Positions 45,105 through 54,711 of a DNA stretch of 64,000 bases are shown here, in pieces. The notes beneath the pieces are model-generated. The model saw only the letters and a program-made list of their open reading frames with translations. It did not search any database and was not told where the DNA came from. Source of the DNA: Mycobacterium sp. SMC-8 (GTDB lineage Bacteria > Actinomycetota > Actinomycetes > Mycobacteriales > Mycobacteriaceae); assembly GCF_025263565.1 (NCBI RefSeq), contig NZ_CP079865.1:2232001-2296000 (forward strand). Direction: 5' to 3'. The translations under genes and the position numbers were made by a program. The stretch's first letter is position 1. Every line of letters starts with the position of its first letter.

Positions 45105-46189
45105 GTGCGGGACGGGTCGGTCGGCAGTTTGCTACGTCAGTGGTGGCGTCAGAGCGATGACTACCAGTGGCGGATCGATTTTCTGCGGAGCCGCGGACTG
45201 CTGTCGGTACTGCGCTGGGTGATCGCCGGTATCGGCGTCACGATGGGCGCGCTGTCGGTCGTGAATGCCTTCGCGCCGCCGGGAGCGGTCGATGCGGTGT
45301 TTCGGATCGGCTGGGCAGTGGTGGCCATCGGTTCGCTGGGCTGGGCGGCGCGCTGGGCGTTTCTGCCGTGGCCGACGGCACGGGCCTCCGCCGGGCTGGT
45401 GGTGTTCGTCGACGTCCTCATGACGTTGTCGGCGCTGCTTTTCGGTGACCCGAACCTGGCGATGTCGGGCATCACCATCCTGTTGTGCGCGGGCGGCTAC
45501 GTGGTGTTCTTCCACGGTCCTCGGCTGCATCTGGCCCACATCGGCTGGTGCATCGTCTCGGTCGTGGGCATCGCGGTGTGGCTGGCGTCGGTCAGTGGGG
45601 AGTACGGGCTGCAGGTGGCCGTCTCCCGGGCCGTGATCGCGTTGCTGGTGACGGTATGCGTCCTGCCTGCGCTGCAGTTCGGGTTCTGGTTGCTGCAGGG
45701 CAGCTCGAAGCAGTCGTTCACCGATCCGCTGACCGAGCTGACCAATCGCCGCGGGTTGGAGGTGTCGATGAAGCGGCTCAACGAGGCCGCGCGTGGTGAT
45801 GCGCAACTATGCGCATTGCTGATCGACGTCGACGGTTTCAAGGAGGTCAACGACACCCTGGGGCACGCGGTCGGCGACGACGTGCTGATCCGCACGGCGA
45901 GGCGGATCCGCGAGAGTGTGCGCGACGATGCCGTGGTGGTCCGGTGGGGCGGCGAGGAGTTCCTGGTGGTGGACCGGATCCCGGCACCTCAGGCCGAGAC
46001 GTCGCAGAGCGGATCCGTTCCGCGGTGTCGGCGCCGGCCCATCCGGCCATCACGGCGAGCATCGGCGTGGCATCGTGCCGGCCGTCCGAGTCAGCCCTTG
46101 TCGACGTGATCGTCGCCGCCGATTCGGCCATGTACGAGGCCAAGGCCTGCGGCGGGGACCGCGTCATCGTCACCAACGGGGCGCGCTGA
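45105..46189 (+). pseudogene. Frameshifted GGDEF protein (diguanylate cyclase-like)
   Basis: GTG 45105 opens a protein with six hydrophobic segments (residues ~30-205), then a GGDEF domain: SFTDPLTELTNRRGLEVSMK, LLIDVDGFKEVNDTLGHAVG and RWGGEEFLVV, the active loop GGEEF. At about 45993-45998 the frame breaks. The continuation (DVAERIRSAV, ITASIGVASC, AADSAMYEAKACGGDRVIVT) lies one frame over and ends at 46189. One missing base explains this. As read, the protein ends early at 46109 with a scrambled tail, lacking the last part of the cyclase fold. The I-site position reads RDDA, not RxxD, so product inhibition may be absent. A real mutation and a sequencing error are both possible. Confidence 0.82.
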
Positions 46190-47131
46190 CCCGTCGGTCC
46201 TCAGGTGGTGCGCCAGGAACGCGAGCACGTCGTCGGCCTTGGCGAAGCCTCCGAGGTGACTCTCGTCGGGCATCAGCAGCAGTTCGACGGCAGGCAGGTG
46301 CTCGGCGGCGGCCTGGGCATCGGCCAGCGAGATGATCGAGTCGGCGTCGCCGTGCCACCAGCGGACCGGCACCTTCACATCGGCGAGCCGGAAGCCCCAG
46401 TCCCGGCCGAACAACCGGGCGTCGTCGAGGAGCGCCTGGAACCCGCCGGCGGCGGCGTGCACGATGTCGTCGATGAACATCGCCTCGATCTCAGGGTTGG
46501 CGAACACCTGCTTGTCGCCGTCGGGCATCGCCGCGCTCAGACCGCGGTAGGCCAGGTGCGCCAGCGGTATCACCGGGGTGAGCAGCCCCGCGGTGACCCT
46601 GGCGAACGGGCGTCGCAGCGCCGAGGTCACCGGGGCGAACCTGCGCGCCAGCTCGATGGGTCCGCTGCAGGTGGCGTCGGGACCCACCGACGGGGTCACC
46701 CCGCCCAGGACGGCGACGGCCGCGACGCGGTCGGCCAGTGCCGGCGTGCCGGCGCAGGCCAGCGCGAACGGACCGCCGCCGGACAGTCCGACGACGCCGA
46801 CCTTGTCGGCGCCCAGCACGTCGGCCACATGGGCCATGTCGTCGGCCCAGTCACCGATGCGGTGGTAGCGGTGCGGATCGCTGAGCCCGGAACCGGCGCG
46901 CTCGACGAGGACCACCCGCAGCCCGAGGTTCTCGGCCGCGCGTCGCCCGACGATGGGCAGCTGTCTGCGGCCGCCGGGCGTGCCGTGGAACCACAGCACC
47001 AGCGGCCCCGACGGGTTGCCGTACTCCGCGTAACCGAGGCGGCGACCGTCGGGCAGGAAGACGGCGCCCTCGGCGCGGGGTGGCGCACAGCGCGGCACCC
47101 CGGGCGGGTGGCGCCACGGATTCGACAGCAT
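46091..47131 (-). CDS. Alpha/beta hydrolase
   Basis: A 346-residue hydrolase: oxyanion segment LVLWFHGTPGGRRQLP, nucleophile elbow VVGLSGGGPFALACAG, Asp region VRWWHGDADSIISLADAQ and His in MPDESHLGG. The lid region is long and helical (LARRFAPVTSALRRPFARVTAG onward). Substrate unknown. The C-terminal ~30 residues (GDDDAVPAAGLGLVHGRIGG...) overlap, antisense, the last 99 bp of the broken GGDEF gene and look like read-through sequence. The ATG is preceded at 6 nt by TACCAT, indicating a leaderless transcript. Confidence 0.85.
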   Translation of the reverse strand: MLSNPWRHPPGVPRCAPPRAEGAVFLPDGRRLGYAEYGNPSGPLVLWFHGTPGGRRQLPIVGRRAAENLGLRVVLVERAGSGLSDPHRYHRIGDWADDMAHVADVLGADKVGVVGLSGGGPFALACAGTPALADRVAAVAVLGGVTPSVGPDATCSGPIELARRFAPVTSALRRPFARVTAGLLTPVIPLAHLAYRGLSAAMPDGDKQVFANPEIEAMFIDDIVHAAAGGFQALLDDARLFGRDWGFRLADVKVPVRWWHGDADSIISLADAQAAAEHLPAVELLLMPDESHLGGFAKADDVLAFLAHHLRTDGSARPVGDDDAVPAAGLGLVHGRIGGDDHVDKG

Positions 47132-47137
47132 GGACGC

Positions 47138-47143
47138 ATGGTA
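47138..47143 (-). promoter_or_regulatory. Leaderless promoter -10 (TACCAT)
   Basis: TACCAT on the minus strand, then 6 nt, then the alpha/beta-hydrolase ATG at 47131. Confidence 0.5.
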
Positions 47144-47195
47144 GCCGTGGGGTTTACAGCCGTGGCCGGCTATGTCAAAGCGGCGGCTGAGCCGT

Positions 47196-47738
47196 CTAAT
47201 CGGGGAAGTCCAGCGGAACCTGCAGGGTGGCGATGGTCGCGGCGAGGCCGTCGTATTGTGCTGCGAGCAGGCAGAATTCGATCAGCTGAGGCCTGGTGTA
47301 GTGGGTGGCGAGCGCCTGCCACGTCTCGGTGGAGACCCCACGGGTGACGACGAACTCGTCGGTGGCGGTGATCAGGACGCGTTCCCTGTCGGTCAGTCCC
47401 TCGGCATCGGGACCGGCGAAGATGCGCGCCTGCATGGTGGCGTCGAGACCGCGGCTGCGGGCGAGTCTGCGGTGCTGCTGCAGCTCGTACTCGCTGTCGC
47501 GCAGGTGCCCGACTCTCAGGATCACGATCTCGGCGTCGCGGCGGGACAGCTTGCCCGCATACAGCAGATGCCCCGACAGCGGCAGCCAGGTCAGGAACAG
47601 CAGCCGGTGCTGGCCCAGCACGTTCATCAGGCTGAACCGCGGCCTGCGGATACCGCGGGCGCCGAGCTTGGCGATGGCCCAGTTCAGCGGACCGAGTTGC
47701 TTGAACCCGCCGGGCGGGATACGGGCGGGTGTACTCAT
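47196..47738 (-). CDS. Carboxymuconolactone-decarboxylase-like protein (Rv0464c type)
   Basis: A 180-residue AhpD/CMD-fold protein: AEIVILRVGHLRDSEYELQQHRRLARSRG with the fold's core helix, LITATDEFVVTRGVSTETW and LIEFCLLAAQYDGLAATI. The catalytic ExxCxxH of AhpD is replaced by EYELQQH (no Cys), so it is not an alkylhydroperoxidase of that type. Position and type match M. tuberculosis Rv0464c. ATG 47738 overlaps the ramB stop by 4 bp, so it is translated with RamB. Confidence 0.85.
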   Translation of the reverse strand: MSTPARIPPGGFKQLGPLNWAIAKLGARGIRRPRFSLMNVLGQHRLLFLTWLPLSGHLLYAGKLSRRDAEIVILRVGHLRDSEYELQQHRRLARSRGLDATMQARIFAGPDAEGLTDRERVLITATDEFVVTRGVSTETWQALATHYTRPQLIEFCLLAAQYDGLAATIATLQVPLDFPD

Positions 47739-49174
47739 TGCTGCCTCACCAGATAGGGGGACACGGTCGACCGGTGTTCGTCGATGTCGAGCGCGCGGCC
47801 GAGCGCGGGGAACGCCCGCTGCGGACAGTTGTCTCGTTCGCACACCCGGCATCCGGCACCGATCGGGGTCGCAGGGACATTGGGGTCACCTGTCATCAGC
47901 CCCTCCGAATAGACCAGCCGCTGCGCATGCCGCAGTTCGCAGCCGAGGCCGATCGCGAACGTCTTACCCGGCTGACCATAGCGCGACGCGCGCCGCTCCA
48001 CGGTGCGCGCCACCCATAGGTAGGCGCGTCCGTCGGGCATCTCGGCGATCTGCACCGAGATCTTGCCGGGGTTGGCGAACGTCTCGTAGACGTTCCACAG
48101 CGGACAGGTACCGCCGCTGGAGGAGAAGTGAAACCCGGTGGCGGACTGACGTTTCGACATGTTCCCGGCCCGGTCGACGCGGACGAACGAGAACGGCACA
48201 CCTCTCATCGAGGGTCGCTGCAGCGTGGACAGCCGGTGGCAGGTGGTCTCATAGCTGACCGAGTAGTAGGCCGAGAGCCGCTCGATGTCGTAGCGGAACT
48301 TCTCGGCCACTTCGTGGAACTGGCCGTAGGGCAGCACCGTGGCGGCGGCGAAGTAGTTCGCCAATCCCATCCGTGCCAGCTTGCGCGACTCCTCGCTGGT
48401 GAACTTGCCCTCGTCGACCAGCTTGTCGATCAGTCCACCGCATTCCAGGTAGGCGAGCTCGGCGGCCATCCGGAACACCGTTTGACCCGCCGACAGGTGC
48501 GCGCCGACCTCCAGGCGCCTGGTCGTCGGGTCGTAGCGGTGCAGCACCCCCTCGCCAAGGTCGATGCGACGAATCACGGTGACGCCGTGGACGAATCGCA
48601 GCCGGTCGGTCAGGTCGCCGGCCAGATCGCCGCGGTGCACCCGCATGTCGGCGGTGAGTTCCTCGGCGGCGGTGTCGAGTTCGTGCAGATAGTTCTGGCG
48701 TTGGTAGAAGTAGTCGCGCACCTCTTCGTGGGGCATGGAGATGGAGCCGGAGCCCGAGCTTGTGCCGCTGCCGCTTCCGGCGCTGAACCGGTCCTCGGTC
48801 GCGGCCACGAGCTGGGTGGTGGTCAGTTGGTAGCGGCGGTGCAGGTTCACCATCGCCCTCGCCAGCGCCGGGTGGGCGCCGACCATGTCGGCGACCTCAG
48901 CCGGATCGACGTCGACGTCGAGGTCCCGATCCATCAGGACCTCACGCAGCTCGGCGATCAGGCGGGTGTCGTCCTGGGAGGCGAAGAACGTCGCGTCCAC
49001 CCCGAAGACCTCGGTGATGCGCAGCAACACCGGCACGGTCAACGGCCGCACGTCGTGCTCGATCTGGTTCAGGTAGCTCGGGGAGATCTCCAGCATCTGG
49101 GCGAGCCCGGCCTGGCTGAACCCGCGTTCGCTGCGGAGTTGCCGGACGCGAGCGCCGACGAACGTCTTGGCCAC
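47735..49174 (-). CDS. ramB: RamB, regulator of acetate and glyoxylate metabolism
   Basis: A 479-residue regulator (M. tuberculosis Rv0465c, about 474). The N-terminal XRE HTH is VRQLRSERGFSQAGLAQMLE, then ISPSYLNQIEHDVRPLTVP. The middle is an IrrE/DUF955-type domain with AAELAYLECGGLIDKLVD. The C-terminal ScfR/DUF2083-type region has clustered Cys (GAGCRVCERDNCPQRAFP). RamB represses icl by binding TTTGCAA-type sites, which are seen upstream of icl here (50176-50186, 50314-50327). A Gly/Ser-rich stretch (FSAGSGSGTSSGSGSIS) near residue 135 is an insertion-like linker. The gene starts with GTG at 49174. Confidence 0.94.
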   Translation of the reverse strand: MAKTFVGARVRQLRSERGFSQAGLAQMLEISPSYLNQIEHDVRPLTVPVLLRITEVFGVDATFFASQDDTRLIAELREVLMDRDLDVDVDPAEVADMVGAHPALARAMVNLHRRYQLTTTQLVAATEDRFSAGSGSGTSSGSGSISMPHEEVRDYFYQRQNYLHELDTAAEELTADMRVHRGDLAGDLTDRLRFVHGVTVIRRIDLGEGVLHRYDPTTRRLEVGAHLSAGQTVFRMAAELAYLECGGLIDKLVDEGKFTSEESRKLARMGLANYFAAATVLPYGQFHEVAEKFRYDIERLSAYYSVSYETTCHRLSTLQRPSMRGVPFSFVRVDRAGNMSKRQSATGFHFSSSGGTCPLWNVYETFANPGKISVQIAEMPDGRAYLWVARTVERRASRYGQPGKTFAIGLGCELRHAQRLVYSEGLMTGDPNVPATPIGAGCRVCERDNCPQRAFPALGRALDIDEHRSTVSPYLVRQQ

Positions 49175-49246
49175 GGTAGGTCAGCCTAGCCGGGACCTAG
49201 CATGGCTGCTAAGTGATAATTCGCAGCGTTGGCAGCGGAGGTCGGT

Positions 49247-50080
49247 GTGGCAGTATCGACCTTCGTGAGTACCACCCCGGGGGCTACCGGCCTGGCCAAG
49301 ACAATGATGCCCGTCCCCGATCCGCACCCGGATGTCTTCGACGTCCAGTGGCCGCTGCGGGTCGCCGACGCGGACCGTGAGGGCCGGCTCAAATTCGACG
49401 CGGCCACCCGACACATCCAGGACGTCGGCACCGATCAGCTGCGTGAGATGGGCTACGAGGAGACCCATCCGCTGTGGATCGTGCGCCGCACGATGATCGA
49501 CATGATCGAGCCGATCGTGTTCAAGGACATGTTGCGGCTGCGGCGCTGGTGTTCGGGCACGTCGAACCGGTGGTGCGAGATGCGGGTGCGCATCGAGGGC
49601 CGCAAGGGCGGACTCGTGGAATCCGAGGCGTTCTGGATCAACATCAACCGGGAGACCCAGGGCCCGGCGCGCATCTCCGACGACTTCATCGAAGGCCTGC
49701 GGCGCACCACCGGCGAGAGCCGTCTGCGCTGGAAGCCGTATCTGAAGCCGGGCAGCCGGGACGACGCCGAGCACATCCGGGATTACCCGGTCCGGGTCAG
49801 TGACATCGACATCTTCGACCACATGAACAACTCCGTGTACTGGAGCGTCGTGGAGGATTACCTTTACTCGCAGCCGGAGCTGATGAAGTCGCCGCTGCGG
49901 GTCACGATCGAGCACGACCTGCCGGTGGCGCTGGGCGACAAGCTGGAGATCATCCGGCACGTCCACCCGGCGGGTTCCACCGACAAATTCGGCGAGGAAC
50001 TGGCCGATCGGACTGTTACAACGCTCACATTCGCCGTGGGCGAGGAGACCAAGGCCGTCGCGGCGATCTTTCCGGTCTGA
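49247..50080 (+). CDS. Acyl-ACP thioesterase-like protein (Rv0466 type)
   Basis: A 277-residue double-hotdog protein of the acyl-ACP thioesterase family. The first hotdog has FDAATRHIQDVGTDQLREMGYEETHPLWI, and the second RVSDIDIFDHMNNSVYWSVVEDYL, with an Asp/His-containing segment (DIFDHMNNS) at the usual catalytic site. It would release fatty acid from acyl carrier protein, or act on a related thioester. Position matches M. tuberculosis Rv0466, between ramB and icl. GTG 49247 is chosen because GGAGG lies 5 nt upstream; TTG 49229 and GTG 49265 are in-frame alternatives. Confidence 0.85.
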   Translation: MAVSTFVSTTPGATGLAKTMMPVPDPHPDVFDVQWPLRVADADREGRLKFDAATRHIQDVGTDQLREMGYEETHPLWIVRRTMIDMIEPIVFKDMLRLRRWCSGTSNRWCEMRVRIEGRKGGLVESEAFWININRETQGPARISDDFIEGLRRTTGESRLRWKPYLKPGSRDDAEHIRDYPVRVSDIDIFDHMNNSVYWSVVEDYLYSQPELMKSPLRVTIEHDLPVALGDKLEIIRHVHPAGSTDKFGEELADRTVTTLTFAVGEETKAVAAIFPV

Positions 50081-50094
50081 TCGTCGTTGCCAAA

Positions 50095-50110
50095 CAGTAC
50101 GGGCGTACTG
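50095..50110. promoter_or_regulatory. Palindrome in icl promoter region
   Basis: CAGTAC-GGGC-GTACTG, a perfect 6-bp inverted repeat, starts 15 bp after the thioesterase stop and about 235 bp before the icl ATG. It is a possible activator or repressor site; the binding factor is unknown. Confidence 0.45.
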
Positions 50111-50142
50111 ACCTGCGCGAATTCGCTACTGGTCGGTAGCTT

Positions 50143-50156
50143 CTGAACCGGTTCAG
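50143..50156. promoter_or_regulatory. Perfect 14-bp palindrome in icl promoter region
   Basis: CTGAACCGGTTCAG, a perfect palindrome 20 bp before the first RamB-like motif. It may be an operator of another regulator of icl. Confidence 0.45.
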
Positions 50157-50175
50157 GTCGTTCCGTCTTCGCAAG

Positions 50176-50186
50176 ATTTGCAACTT
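50176..50186. promoter_or_regulatory. Upstream RamB-like site
   Basis: ATTTGCAACTT contains TTTGCAA, close to the actinobacterial RamB motif AAGTTTGCAAA. It lies 160 bp upstream of the icl start; RamB itself is encoded at 47735-49174. Confidence 0.6.
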
Positions 50187-50313
50187 GGCAGAATTGCTTG
50201 GCGGAAATTCGCAGGGGAAACGGGTGGACCTGCGATAACAGCTTCGGGCATCCTCGGATTAGCAAGCCAGCGAAATGCTGGAGCGTTAACAAGGCGCCGA
50301 GGTTCACAGAGCC

Positions 50314-50327
50314 TTTGCAATTTGCAA
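50314..50327. promoter_or_regulatory. Tandem RamB-like motifs next to icl ribosome-binding site
   Basis: TTTGCAA occurs at 50314-50320 and directly again at 50321-50327, immediately before GAAGGAG at 50332-50338. RamB bound here would block transcription into icl. Confidence 0.6.
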
Positions 50328-50345
50328 CAACCGAAGGAGCAGCCG

Positions 50346-51632
50346 ATGTCGACTGTTGGCACGCCGAAGTCGCCCGAGCAGATTCAGCACGACTGGGACC
50401 ACAACCCCCGCTGGAAGGGCGTCACCCGCACCTACACCCCGGCCGACGTCGTCGCCCTGCAGGGCCACGTCGTCGAGGAGCACACCCTGGCCCGCCGCGG
50501 CGCCGAGGTGCTGTGGGAGCAGTTGCACAACATGGACTTCGTCAACGCGCTCGGCGCGCTGACCGGCAACATGGCCGTCCAGCAGGTGCGCGCCGGCCTC
50601 AAGGCCATCTACCTGTCCGGGTGGCAGGTCGCCGGCGATGCCAACCTGTCCGGCCACACCTACCCCGACCAGAGCCTCTACCCGGCCAACTCGGTGCCGC
50701 AGGTGGTGCGCCGCATCAACAACGCGCTGCTGCGTGCCGACGAGATCGCCAAGGTCGAGGGTGACACCTCGGTGGAGAACTGGCTGGCCCCGATCGTGGC
50801 CGACGGTGAGGCCGGCTTCGGTGGCGCGCTGAACGTCTACGAGCTGCAGAAGGCGATGATCGCCGCCGGTGTCGCCGGATCGCACTGGGAGGACCAGCTG
50901 GCCTCGGAGAAAAAGTGCGGCCACCTCGGTGGCAAGGTGCTGATCCCGACCCAGCAGCACATCCGCACCCTGACCTCGGCCCGGCTCGCCGCTGACGTGG
51001 CCGGCGTTCCCACCGTCGTCATCGCCCGTACCGACGCCGAGGCCGCGACGCTGATCACCTCCGACGTCGACGAGCGCGACAAGCCGTTCATCACCGGTGA
51101 GCGCACCGCCGAGGGCTTCTACCGGGTCAAGAACGGCCTGGAGCCCTGCATCGCCCGCGCCAAGGCCTACGCGCCGTACTCCGACCTGATCTGGATGGAG
51201 ACCGGCACCCCGGACCTGGAGCTGGCCAAGAAGTTCGCCGAGGGCGTCAAGAGCGAGTTCCCGGACCAGATGCTGGCCTACAACTGCTCGCCGTCGTTCA
51301 ACTGGCGCAAGCACCTCGACGACGCCACGATCGCGAAGTTCCAGAAGGAGCTCGGCGCGATGGGCTTCAAGTTCCAGTTCATCACGCTGGCCGGCTTCCA
51401 CGCGCTCAACTACTCGATGTTCGATCTGGCCTACGGCTACGCCCGCAACCAGATGAGCGCCTACGTGGACCTGCAGGAGCGCGAGTTCGCGGCCGAGGAG
51501 CGCGGCTACACCGCCACCAAGCACCAGCGTGAGGTGGGCGCGGGCTACTTCGACCGCATCGCCACCACGGTGGACCCGACCAGCTCGACCACCGCGCTGG
51601 CGGGTTCGACCGAAGAGGGCCAGTTCCACTAA
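50346..51632 (+). CDS. icl: Isocitrate lyase (Icl1-type)
   Basis: Cleaves isocitrate to succinate and glyoxylate (glyoxylate shunt), and in mycobacteria also 2-methylisocitrate for propionate use. The product is 428 residues, the length of M. tuberculosis Icl1. The active-site signature is [14 protein letters not shown] (catalytic Cys in KKCGH). [20 protein letters not shown] carries metal-site residues, and [11 protein letters not shown] substrate contacts. The ATG has GAAGGAG 7 nt upstream. Control is by RamB through the TTTGCAA motifs. fadB2 follows after 264 bp with a terminator-like hairpin between. Confidence 0.97.
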   Translation: MSTVGTPKSPEQIQHDWDHNPRWKGVTRTYTPADVVALQGHVVEEHTLARRGAEVLWEQLHNMDFVNALGALTGNMAVQQVRAGLKAIYLSGWQVAGDANLSGHTYPDQSLYPANSVPQVVRRINNALLRADEIAKVEGDTSVENWLAPIVADGEAGFGGALNVYELQKAMIAAGVAGSHWEDQLASEKKCGHLGGKVLIPTQQHIRTLTSARLAADVAGVPTVVIARTDAEAATLITSDVDERDKPFITGERTAEGFYRVKNGLEPCIARAKAYAPYSDLIWMETGTPDLELAKKFAEGVKSEFPDQMLAYNCSPSFNWRKHLDDATIAKFQKELGAMGFKFQFITLAGFHALNYSMFDLAYGYARNQMSAYVDLQEREFAAEERGYTATKHQREVGAGYFDRIATTVDPTSSTTALAGSTEEGQFH

Positions 51633-51642
51633 GCCCCTTTGC

Positions 51643-51706
51643 TCGCGAGCGTGCGTGCCTGCAGGCGCCACGCCGTGCAAAACGCAGATAACGTGCACGC
51701 TCGCGA
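51643..51706. repeat. 12-bp inverted repeat, dispersed-element-like
   Basis: TCGCGAGCGTGC (51643-51654) is repeated exactly inverted at 51695-51706 with a 40-nt interior (starting GTGCC...). Its sequence resembles short GC-rich palindromic intergenic elements scattered in mycobacterial genomes. It stands 10 bp after the icl stop. Confidence 0.6.
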
Positions 51707-51749
51707 CGAACGCGTACGCGAAAAGCGTTCGCAGCGAGCTTGACAGCGC

Positions 51750-51780
51750 AGACCCCGCCCATGAATCTTGGGCGGGGTCT
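51750..51780. terminator. Hairpin between icl and fadB2
   Basis: AGACCCCGCCCA (51750-51761) and TGGGCGGGGTCT (51769-51780) form a perfect 12-bp stem with a 7-nt loop. No T-run follows, so it would act as a T-less mycobacterial terminator or as a transcript stabiliser. Confidence 0.65.
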
Positions 51781-51896
51781 GACGCGTGTCGGCGCGAAAT
51801 AACCTGTACGCGTACAGAAGCGGGACACCGCGAGCCAGGGAAACCGCGGACTTCCCCAACAGAGGACTTCCCGCACGTTAGGAGGACGAAGGACAG

Positions 51897-52751
51897 ATGA
51901 GCATCGAACGCGTAGGTGTGGTCGGCGCCGGCCAGATGGGCTCGGGAATCGCCGAGGTGGCGGCCAAGGCGGGCGTGAACGTCGTGGTCTACGAGCCCAG
52001 CGAAGAGCTCGCGAACGCGGGCCGGGACCGCATCACCGCGTCGCTGGAGCGTGCCAGGGCCAAGGGCAAACTGGCCGCCGACGACTTCGAGGTCACGCTC
52101 GCCCGTCTGACGTTCAGCTCCGACCTGTCCGACCTTGCCGACCGCCAGCTGGTCATCGAGGCGATCGTCGAGGACGAGGCCGTCAAGGCCAAGGTCTTCG
52201 CGCAGCTCGACGAGGTGGTCACCGACCCGGAGGCGGTGCTGGCGTCGAACACCTCCAGCATCCCGATCATGAAGATCGCCGCCGCGACCAAGAACCCGAG
52301 CCGCGTGCTGGGACTGCACTTCTTCAACCCCGTGCCGGTGCTGCCGCTGGTCGAGCTCGTCAACACGCTGGTGACCTCCGACGAGGCGATCGCGCGGGTG
52401 GAGCGGTTCGCCGGGGAGGTGCTGGGCAAGAAGGTGGTGCGCTGCGGGGACCGGTCGGGCTTCATCGTCAACGCGTTGCTGGTGCCCTATCTGCTGTCGG
52501 CCATCCGGATGGCCGAGGCCGGGGTCGCCACCGTCGAGGACATCGACACCGCTGTCGTGGCCGGGCTCTCGCACCCGATGGGGCCGTTGCGGCTGTCCGA
52601 CCTGATCGGCCTGGACACCATGAAGCTGATCGCGGACTCGATGTACGACGAGTACAAGGACCCGAACTTCGCCCCGCCGCCGTTGCTGCAGCGCATGGTC
52701 GAGGCCGGACAACTGGGCAAGAAGTCGGGGAAGGGCTTCTACACCTACTGA
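51897..52751 (+). CDS. fadB2: 3-hydroxybutyryl-CoA dehydrogenase
   Basis: Oxidises 3-hydroxybutyryl-CoA to acetoacetyl-CoA with NAD(P) (or the reverse). The 284-residue protein matches FadB2 (Rv0468, about 286). NAD site VGVVGAGQMGSGIAEVAAKAG, catalytic Glu/His region GLHFFNPVPVLPLVELV, Asn in NTSSIPIMKIA, and the C-terminal SHPMGPLRLSDLIGLD and KKSGKGFYTY. GGAGGACGAA lies upstream of the ATG. It sits next to icl, as in M. tuberculosis, in a fatty-acid utilisation neighbourhood. Confidence 0.95.
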   Translation: MSIERVGVVGAGQMGSGIAEVAAKAGVNVVVYEPSEELANAGRDRITASLERARAKGKLAADDFEVTLARLTFSSDLSDLADRQLVIEAIVEDEAVKAKVFAQLDEVVTDPEAVLASNTSSIPIMKIAAATKNPSRVLGLHFFNPVPVLPLVELVNTLVTSDEAIARVERFAGEVLGKKVVRCGDRSGFIVNALLVPYLLSAIRMAEAGVATVEDIDTAVVAGLSHPMGPLRLSDLIGLDTMKLIADSMYDEYKDPNFAPPPLLQRMVEAGQLGKKSGKGFYTY

Positions 52752-52802
52752 CCCACCGAATCGCGATATGCGTACCGCCGGCGACTTCGTTAGGGTGCGT
52801 AG

Positions 52803-53798
<996 letters not shown>

Positions 53799-53834
53799 GG
53801 CCCCGGCGACCTCCGACAGCGCCCACGTCGGCGA

Positions 53835-54707
53835 TCAGGCCGAGGCCAGCCGCTTCTTCTCCGCCTTGACGTCGAAATGCGGTGGCGGCCAGGACATGTT
53901 GAGGCGCTTGAGCGCTTCGATCAGCAGCTCGGTGACAGCCAGCCTGCTGTACCACTTCCGGTTGCACGGCACGATGTGCCATGGCGCGTACTGCGTGGAG
54001 GTGCGATCCAGCATCGCCTGGTAAGCCTCCTGGTAGGCCGGCCATTTCAGGCGTTCGTCGATGTCGGCCGGGTTGTACTTCCAGTACTTGTCGGGCCGCT
54101 CGAGCCGTTGCGCCAGCCGCTTCTTCTGTTCGTCGAGCGAGACGAACATCGCGACTTTGACCAATGTGGTTCCACTGTCGACGAGTTCGCGCTCGAACGC
54201 GTTGATCTCGTCATAGCGCGGCTCCCACACGTCGGGCGGCACCAGGTTGTGCACGCGCACGATCAGCACGTCCTCGTAGTGCGACCGGTCGAACACCCCG
54301 ATGTGCCCGGCCTCCGGCAGCGCCCTGCGGATCCGCCACAAATAGTGATGTGACAGTTCCTCAGCCGTCGGCTTGCCGAAGCTGCGGTACTGCACCCCTT
54401 GCGGGTTGCAGCCGCCCACAACATGTTTGACAATTCCACCCTTGCCGGCAGTATCCATTCCCTGAAGGACCAGCAGCACCGAGCGGGTGTCCCCGGAACG
54501 GCTATTGGCGTAGAGCATCTCCTGCAGCTCGGCGAAGCGGGTGTTGCGCTCGGCCTGCAGGGTCGGTGCGTCGGACTTCGAGCCGCGGAAGCCGGGGGTG
54601 GCGTCGGCGTCGATGTCGGCCACCTTGTCTCCCGGGCGGAACGCCAGGTAGTCGTGGGGTTCATGGCTCCACAGCGACGGCAGATCGTCGGGCTCAGGAA
54701 GCATCAT
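53835..54707 (-). CDS. PPK2-family polyphosphate:nucleotide phosphotransferase (class III-like)
   Basis: A 290-residue PPK2 of the branch that also phosphorylates AMP/ADP with polyphosphate. Walker A LQGMDTAGKGGIVKHV, Walker B GVFDRSHYEDVLIVRVH, the insert CNPQGVQYRSFGKPTAEELS, and the C-terminal YAPWHIVPCNRKWYSRLAV. It is only distantly similar to the PPK2 at 23722-24579. ATG 54707 (or 54704) is chosen; TTG 54719 is in frame but overlaps the TetR gene. It follows TetR by 4 bp on the same strand, suggesting one transcript. Confidence 0.9.
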   Translation of the reverse strand: MMLPEPDDLPSLWSHEPHDYLAFRPGDKVADIDADATPGFRGSKSDAPTLQAERNTRFAELQEMLYANSRSGDTRSVLLVLQGMDTAGKGGIVKHVVGGCNPQGVQYRSFGKPTAEELSHHYLWRIRRALPEAGHIGVFDRSHYEDVLIVRVHNLVPPDVWEPRYDEINAFERELVDSGTTLVKVAMFVSLDEQKKRLAQRLERPDKYWKYNPADIDERLKWPAYQEAYQAMLDRTSTQYAPWHIVPCNRKWYSRLAVTELLIEALKRLNMSWPPPHFDVKAEKKRLASA

Positions 54708-54711
54708 GCCT

